Source: Escallonia rubra
Lineage: Eukaryota > Streptophyta > Magnoliopsida > Escalloniales > Escalloniaceae
Reading direction: 5' to 3'
Assembly: GCA_033065855.1 (NCBI GenBank)
Contig: JAVXUO010000235.1
Coordinates: 62,001-126,000 of the forward strand
DNA length: 64,000 nt
Shown here piece by piece: positions 57,125-64,000 of the stretch; the stretch's first letter is position 1; each line of letters begins with the position of its first letter. Below the pieces are notes generated by a model. The model was not told where the DNA came from and did not search any database. It worked only from the letters and a program-made list of their open reading frames with translations. The position numbers and the translations under genes are program-made.

Positions 57125-60100
57125 CTCCTGTTTTAGTGTTTGGGTGTGGACTTTGTGAACTAGAGTAAGGGCCGGTTGCTATTAATTCAGGTCAGAATAT
57201 GGCAAAAGGCAGGAGGTGCATGTATTGCCCTTCTAGTAAGGTACCAAACATTGTAAATCCGATTCCTTATCCTTTTTGATTGTTAAGGGTTTTGGTATGA
57301 AGAAAGGTCAAGGTTCTGGAGGTTTATCGAGATAAAGAGAGTGCTTTGGGGTGGTGACATGGTATTCATTCAGGTGATTGTGCTGATTTCTGAATGATGG
57401 ACGATGCGTAATACTTAATTTAGGAGCCCTGGTGTTAGAAGAACATATATAGATATAAAGGGTTTGTTAGGTTGAGGTATAGTGAGGTTATGTTTGAATG
57501 TTACTGGAATCTGCTTCTAGAAAATTACAAAGATGGAAGAGAAGAGAACTGGGAATAGAAGAAGGTTTTAGTATTCTGTTAGCATCACATGTAGGTTAGG
57601 GATCCCAAAGAGCTAGATACGCTTCCATATTATATGTGATGTTTAAGCAGATATTTGATCCAATCAATAAAGCAGCATGTGCTAAGTATGGCAAGGATGC
57701 CTAGTTGCAACATGGGCAAGGAGAAAACTTATAGCTCATTAGACGATAAGAACTTCTTGTGCGTCGGACCTTGTGTTATTGCAGGGAAAATAAATAATAG
57801 CTTGTGTGAGATCCATTAGGTATTTCAAAAGGAGTAAAAATGATTATAGATGGGTTTTTGCACGGGCCATAGCTACGTGTATGTATAGAGAGCAAGTAAT
57901 TTGGTTCATTTTCCTAATACTCATGACAGGATGCTGGGAAACTTTAGAAAATATTAACTGGAATTCTAAGGCCAGTGTTACTGGAGGTGCACTTGCACAA
58001 GACTGGAAAGTGAATTTTTCATGCTTGAGTTGGAAAACAATAGTGGGGCCTGCATGCCGACTGTTATATGCCACTCTCTTTAACTTTGGCCCTCTTACTG
58101 CCTCCCCTCCACGTGGATCTAATATCTCCAAACATAACAAAGTCGGGTAATTAAAGCGCGTTCTTCAGCTTTTGGGCTTTTCCACTTTTCGAAGTTACAA
58201 GGAATAGGATCATTGTAAACGGACGTCAGGGGTCTCATGTGATTGTCAGTGAAGGAACCGGTTAATCACTTTTTGCTCATCAAATATGGTGGCGTGTATT
58301 TTATAGTGGGATTAACTGGGTGATGCAAAGATCCATGACTGATTTTCTTCATTGTTGGCCTCAAAGATGTCCCAAATGTTTTTGGCATGCATCTAGGAAA
58401 GAATCTGCCCCTTAATGCCTTCCTTGGTAGCTATGGTTGGAAAGGGATAAGCGTCTTCCGAAAGCATACCTGGTTCGGTGTTGGATGTGAAACAAGTCCT
58501 CTTGAGATCTCTTTGTTCTTGGATGTCTGTCTTTAGGAAGGGTTTCTTGCACCTTTGTTAAAATTTGGATGATCGCTTGCATACTTCCAATGCACTCTGG
58601 CTCTTCCCCTCTTGGCAGTTTTTTCTTAAGATATTATTACTTGTCAAAGAAAAAACATTCATAATGAATTTATCTTGCCCAACAGCAGAGGGCTGCATGT
58701 TGGGCTTGCTTATGTAGGAGGGACCAAGAAGCGTTCAGTGGAACGGAAGAGAAGTCCAACTCTTTCATCAAACTAGGCTACAAAGGCTTCTTAATCTTAA
58801 AATTACTAGCCTATGCTATATATGCGTTATGTCAAAATGAAGAGATTATCGAAAATACATTGTTTGTGAGGCATCATCTCTAGGTCTGACTCCCTATGAT
58901 TCTCTTCCTTCAGCTCTGTTCTTATTTTTCTGAGCAACTCATGACCAAAAGCAGAGTAGTAAACCGAGCGAGCTTCTCTCTGTATTAAAGGGAACCGAAC
59001 CACGCAATAACCTTAGAACAGCAACAACTACTTCTCTCGGTACTAGTTAGAACAGCAACAAGTTACTTTTGCGGACAGGCTGTTCCCTTGTTTTGAAGTT
59101 GTGACCTAGTCACGAGGGAGCAACCTACCCCTGCGATGATGCTCACCCTCTTTCTAGCCATACATACAGCTATTCAGTTACATATGTATACGTATTTACC
59201 TAAGCTGAACAAAATGCATATAGTTCAATCACCCTTTTTGATCAGTTGGTGGAACGCTCGAAACTCGGAATATAAAATATGATTCTTAGGAGTAGATTTT
59301 TCTTAGCAGCATTATATATCAAACACTGTTTTGTGATGGACTAATATAATATGGTGTCGCAAGTGTGCTTTTGAAATGCTTGCAAGAAACTGTGATGCCA
59401 TCTCAATTAAAGACATGGCTGAAGTTACATGTTTTTAATCTAAAACGTCAACTCTTGTGTTATGGAAATGTTACCGATCAATGTTTCTGGGAGGGTATAG
59501 TACGTTGGCAGGTGTATTTGATCTTATAAATTTTCATCCTTGGGATTTTGTTTTTATTTCGAAATGACTGCACTCTAACACACACAAAGACACAGAAACA
59601 TAAACATATGTAGATAGACATGTATTTCTACGTATTGGCAATATACGTATGTATTGGCAATATACGTATGTATTGGCAATATACTTCCTTCCACCCGGAC
59701 TAAAAAAGTTCAGAATGTGAAGTGTGTAATTTTAATTAGGGGGTGAACCCAGCTCGTACTTCTTTCTTCTTAAAGCGTATGTCTCAGCTGACTCTTACAA
59801 GATATGTAGTGCTCTAACTTCAATCTGTAAAACTATATTCTTTATACAATAAAACAGTCGAGATGAGCCATTGTGACCATACGAGATCTAACCTGTATAT
59901 GTCATGGCATTATATTGGTTGTTTGCATCTTGTATGTATCTTTGTCTATGACCACCAAAGGCATGCAGACAGCAGATAATGCTTCTTTTTGGCGGTACTT
60001 TCTGCAATTGAGGTTAAGGCGACACAGTAAATTCTCATCGGCCATCACCAGATCCTCTCACTTCTGCTCCCTAAGCTATACGTTGCGGTCTAGTCTTTTG

Positions 60101-62550
60101 CTTCACCTGGGCTTATCCTTACTATGTAATATGGTGTTCATCTGTGGGCTCTTACCAATCCTGACTGGTTGAATTCTGCATTGAGCTGTGTTTGAAGACA
60201 TCTTATTGGTTGGTTAAGGTAAATTTTTTTTGCTTTATCTTCAAATAAATTTTCGCTTCCACATATATTTGTAAAACTGTAGGATGATTGATAGGTAACA
60301 GAGTTGGACTCCATGAATGGTGGATAGTTTTGTGGATCCCTCTTCTGACATTCCTAGCTTGCCTAACACTAATACTTCAACATAAGTCTTCCTGGAAGTC
60401 CCACATACGTTTATACTTGATAACGACTACGTCAAATGATTTGATCATATCCTATAGTTCTTCAAAATGGAGGAAATCATGTCTTCATTGGGTTAAGTAA
60501 AAGAAGAGCATGTGGAGTCTTCATTGTATGAATTAGTCAGTGAGTGGATACCCGCCATTTCTGTATGTTAGTAATTTTTGCGTAGTCATTAGGTTCTAGT
60601 ACAATTAGGATGGGCTTAATCTCTCTAAGAGATGCAGCTGCCTGATGCATGCAAAATTTTAGTTACGCATTTTGTTTTTATCCTAGGCTATGTTGCAATC
60701 TTAAGGCTCCAAATCTTAGTTGCTGGAAGCGAAGGCAGGAGTGGGAACAGGTGTGAGGTTTCAAGCAGGGAGCGCATTACATATTGGGTTTTGGGAAGGG
60801 GGCGGAAACATGTTTTTGGTTCGGGAGCAAGGCTCAAGGGCGTGAGTGTGACTATAAAGGGAGAACCCTGCAACTAAGCTCCGGTTGAACACTATGTAAA
60901 GCTGAAAAGAGACTAAAGGCTTAAGCTTGTAATAACAATTCTACTTTGTGATGAGCATAGCTTGACAGTGAATTGTGATTTGAGACTCGACGTTGAATAT
61001 GGAGTGATGTGTACTTAGTTCGTTAGGCTTGTGCTTGTCTAGTATGCTTGTGTAGTTGCGAAGGAGCACGTGGTAAAATCACACTTTTTTTTGGTCCCTA
61101 TGAGATGTTGAATTTATCAAAACCCAAACACCATGCTAAAAGTTGTTCAGAAGGCCAAAAATGCTGATACCAACATCTCTGAACATTTTGTTATGGTTAG
61201 CGTCTGAAAATGAACAGATTGAAGATACATCTTGGATGGGCAGCTGACTTGATCTACCCGGACAGCATTCTGCCATGTTTGGCAAGATAAATCTAGCCAG
61301 CAGCCACTTCACATCAGAACTTCCCTGGGTAGATACTGTGCCTGTCCTGACTCGTTAAGATGCATTTGTTGTGGCCTTTGAGTTGGCCACTCTGCAAATA
61401 CGAAGAGCCTGCTGTCATACAGTTGGAGAGGGGACTCTAATAAAATCGGAAGCGCTAGCTACGACTTTAGTTACTCCAAAATTCAGCGTGAATTTTGCTT
61501 TAAAGGTATTTGTATTGTCCATTGGATTTGCATTGTTTAAACATTGTGAATATAAAGACTTGAGCACAACACAGACCCATATTATGGTATGGTTGGAGCT
61601 AGTTCTTCTGAGCAAGGTAGGGGAGAGTGATGGAAGAGGATGTTGGGCGGGGGTGAATTGTAAACGGGGTCTCTCCCTATTTATTAGTGGAGTTTTAAGG
61701 ATCCCGAAGTGTAGTGGCAATTGTCCCCTCTTTAATTAAGGGGTATGCGATGTCAACTTGAATTCTTCAAGAAATAGGGAGGCATGTGCTTTCGTATACA
61801 ATCTTTTGGCAGAGAGAAAAGTTTTCCCGAAGCTTTTATGCTTACTTTGTGTTTTAGGGGGCTGGGTAATCGTGCTGATGCCAATCATGAATGTGCTACT
61901 GTGCAATGATGGGTTTGAAATTATGATGATCATCATCAGAACTGATGCCTTTGTCTCTATGTTTCTTTGTACTTTCTCTTTGTTGCCACTTGCCAGCTTT
62001 GGATTTCCTGGAACGATGGAAGTTTGAAAACCATGGCTTATCTTCTGTTTACCTTTTTCTAATTATGAAAGAATTATGTGCGTGTATTATGGATAACATG
62101 TAGGGGTTGAAGTTCTTAAAGCAAGTAAAGTAAGGACATTAAAAAGAAGAGAATATAAAAATTGCTGATACAAGAATATGGACATAGATATTTAACGTGA
62201 TTCGACCTCTTACCTATGTGTACACGAAAGACAACGAGGATGTTGGAAAGTTGCGAGAAAACATTCACTCAGCCACGAAGACACAATTTTCAGCACCCAA
62301 CTCATTTTACTATTTTTCTGTCGGTCGGCTTTTCAGATTGGCCTTTGAGTTATAATCATAAGCTCTCAATGTTTTACACTCTTTTTAACTCTCTGCCGCT
62401 AATTCAAGGTGTATCATTTCATTTAGCTCTCAAGAGACAAGTCTTGGTTTGCAGAATCTTTCTGCCTAGTTCTTCTTTTATAGAAGTAGTACGCGGGGGT
62501 GTTGTAATTTTTAAAGTATTTAAATGACATTCACATAACTCGTCACTTAG
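57125..62550. other. intergenic, no gene supported
   Basis: Near-normal base composition but no frame longer than about 120 codons and no recognised domain. Near 58290-58480 the translated pattern faintly recalls the end of a plant LINE. A 19-bp unit (TATTGGCAATATACGTATG) occurs about three times at 59633-59690. This may be decayed transposon DNA or hold a non-coding transcript. Confidence 0.4.
59633..59690. repeat. 19-bp tandem repeat, about 3 units
   Basis: The unit TATTGGCAATATACGTATG is repeated about three times with the last degenerate. No further structure around it. Confidence 0.8.
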
Positions 62551-62555
62551 CATAG

Positions 62556-64000
62556 TGATGCCAAGGAAATGGGTTCGAGCTTACGTGGAGGTGCCACAAA
62601 GGCTGCAGTCCGTGTCAGCTTCCAAGTATGTTGATGTGAGACACGGCAAGGGTGGAACAAGGGCAGAGACCAAGGGCTTCCCAGACAGAACTCGAGGGTG
62701 GCAGTGCTGCGAGGGCGATAGCGCGAGATGAATACACGATGACAGTCACAGTCCGATGCTTAGGTCCAGAGTCAGGGTACTGTATGTTTCTCTCTCTAGA
62801 ATTCTAGAGTGAGAAAGTGAAAATGTCCAAATGTTATCCCCTGTTATCTCCTCAAATGAATTCTCAAGACCTCTATTTATAGAGATTGAGATGATGATGT
62901 CATTAACCGACACGTGGCGCTCCCCGGGAGTGACACGTCACCGGGGGGTCCACAGATGCCGGTGCTCCACGGACTGTCAGATCGCATATTCAACCGGCCT
63001 GCTCCTCACAGCGTCGCTCTGTCTGTCTGGAAAGACTGGCTCCCACCGCATCGGTGTGGCCAGAGAACCCCCTTGATCTAGCCTCCAATCCAAGCCCTTG
63101 CGGAGTCCCACAGGCCTGGCAGCGGTAGGGAAGACCCGACGCCCAACTGCCAGGTGAACTAGGCGCGATGCCCTCCGAAGACCTGCTCCCGTCTCGGAGT
63201 GACCCGGGGGTCATAGTCCCTAGGGGTGCCGACGCAAGCCCCCAGTGCCGGAGCACGTAGGCCAGTCACGCAGGCACCCTGACGGAGATAGTGTCCCGGA
63301 GGAGTCGTCTATTCCGCAGGCCAAGGTAGCATCCCGGAGGAGCCGTCTACCCGGCCGGCCAAGGTAGCATCCCGGAGGAGCCGTCTACCTGGCGGAAGGG
63401 GAGTTGAAGAGCTCCCTGGCAGAGATAGTGTCCCGGAGGAGTCGTCTATTCCGCAGGCCAAGGTAGCATCCCGGAGGAGCCGTCTACCCGGCCGGCCAAG
63501 GTAGCATCCCGGAGGAGCCGTCTACCTGGCGGAAGGGGAGTTGAAGAGCTCCCTGGCAGAGATAGTGTCCCGGAGGAGTCGCCTATCCCTGCGGGTGAGT
63601 CCTTATGCCGGAGCACTTGGAGCGAGTCAAGGTAGCATCCCGGAGGAGCCGTCTACCCGACTGGCCGAGGTAGCATCCCGGAGGAGCCGTCTACCTGGCG
63701 GAAGGGGAGTTGAAGAGCTCCCTGGCAGAGATAGTGTCCCGGAGGAGTCGCCTATCCCCGCGGGTGAGTCCTTATGCCGGAGCACTCGGAGCATGTCAAG
63801 GTAGCATCCCGGAGGAGCCGTCTACCCGACTGGCCGAGGTAGCATCCCGGAGGAGCCGTCTACCTGGCGGAAGGGGAGTTGAAGAGCTCCCTGGCGGAGA
63901 TAGTGTCCCGGAGGAGTCGCCTATCCCCGCAGATGATGTACACTCCGGAGAGTGGGTTGAAGCATGTTCTATGACCAAGGCAAGGTGCACATGGTGTGAT
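62556..64000 (-). mobile_element. LTR copy C of the 10-kb/22-kb family, runs off the window
   Basis: Read on the minus strand, the end GGCATCA lies at 62556 with CATAG beside it (62551-62555). Going up in coordinate it matches copies A and B: a promoter-like zone with a TATA box at about 62873-62881, CCACGTGTCGG and TGACGTGTCAC, then a long GC-rich minisatellite (about 63270-63925). It reaches sequence equivalent to copy B near 23280 at the window edge, so by comparison roughly 0.7 kb is missing. No primer-binding site follows 62556, so it is a solo LTR or a 3' LTR; the partner end is outside. Open frames here are minisatellite products. Confidence 0.85.
63287..63925. repeat. higher-order GC-rich minisatellite in LTR copy C
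   Basis: GATAGTGTCCCGGAGGAGTC recurs at 63287, 63424, 63561, 63730 and 63899, spaced 137, 137, 169 and 169 bp. Each large unit is made of 30-40 bp subunits GGTAGCATCCCGGAGGAGCC with alternating linkers. The 169-bp form carries an extra 32-bp GGTGAGTCCTTATGCCGGAG-type segment. The neat change of period shows amplification in two steps. Confidence 0.9.

Noticed and set aside
58150-58640. Possible LINE reverse-transcriptase end
   Set aside because: A translated pattern faintly like WVM...DLL..W and WxERDKR, but with interruptions and no tail or target duplication; too weak to call.
63270-63925. CRISPR-like array
   Set aside because: Regular repeats, but the sequence between them is itself repeated, the DNA is a plant nuclear LTR, and no cas genes exist; it is a minisatellite.

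Overview
The window is nuclear DNA of a flowering plant, most likely a core eudicot. Four host genes have GT-AG introns and plant-type proteins, and they sit in AT-rich intergenic DNA full of plant transposons. I cannot name the species; no organelle or bacterial signature is seen. All gene models come from reading codons, splice sites and family similarity by eye, with no alignment or transcript evidence.

Layout. 1-13.8 kb is a repeat-rich flank: a 3.1-kb Mutator-like element with a hAT-like element nested in it, a cluster of Tourist-like (PIF/Harbinger) elements, an array of about 306-bp repeats split by a solo LTR, and a TIR element with a GGTGG-rich core. 13.9-20.8 kb holds a class II trehalose-phosphate synthase gene (TPS7-like, 863 aa, three coding exons and a leader intron). 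22.6-24.4 kb is a second solo LTR of the same family. It ends about 300 bp upstream of an RBM34-like nucleolar RNA-binding protein gene (24.7-31.1 kb, six exons, 555 aa). 33.4-36.1 kb (minus strand) is a VTT-domain (TMEM41/SNARE-associated Golgi type) membrane protein gene (four exons, 258 aa). 36.2-50.6 kb is repeat-rich: a truncated LINE, a tRNA-derived SINE, two hAT-type elements, a near-perfect 68-bp hairpin, an LTR/TRIM fossil, a second GGTGG-core element, and a tandem segmental duplication interrupted by a Tourist element. 51.1-52.1 kb is an intronless inositol tetrakisphosphate 1-kinase gene (ITPK1-like, 357 aa). 52.2-62.5 kb has no gene I can support, apart from a hAT-type element with a perfect 8-bp target duplication. 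62.6-64.0 kb is a third copy of the LTR family, on the minus strand, running off the window.

The four genes do not form a pathway or cluster. TPS7 (trehalose-6-phosphate signalling) and ITPK1 (inositol phosphate metabolism) are both nutrient-signalling genes, but their adjacency looks incidental. The three plus-strand genes each have AUGs upstream of the main start. The least conventional features are the LTR family, whose upstream part is built of changing GC-rich minisatellites, and the young long hairpin at 43.3-43.5 kb.
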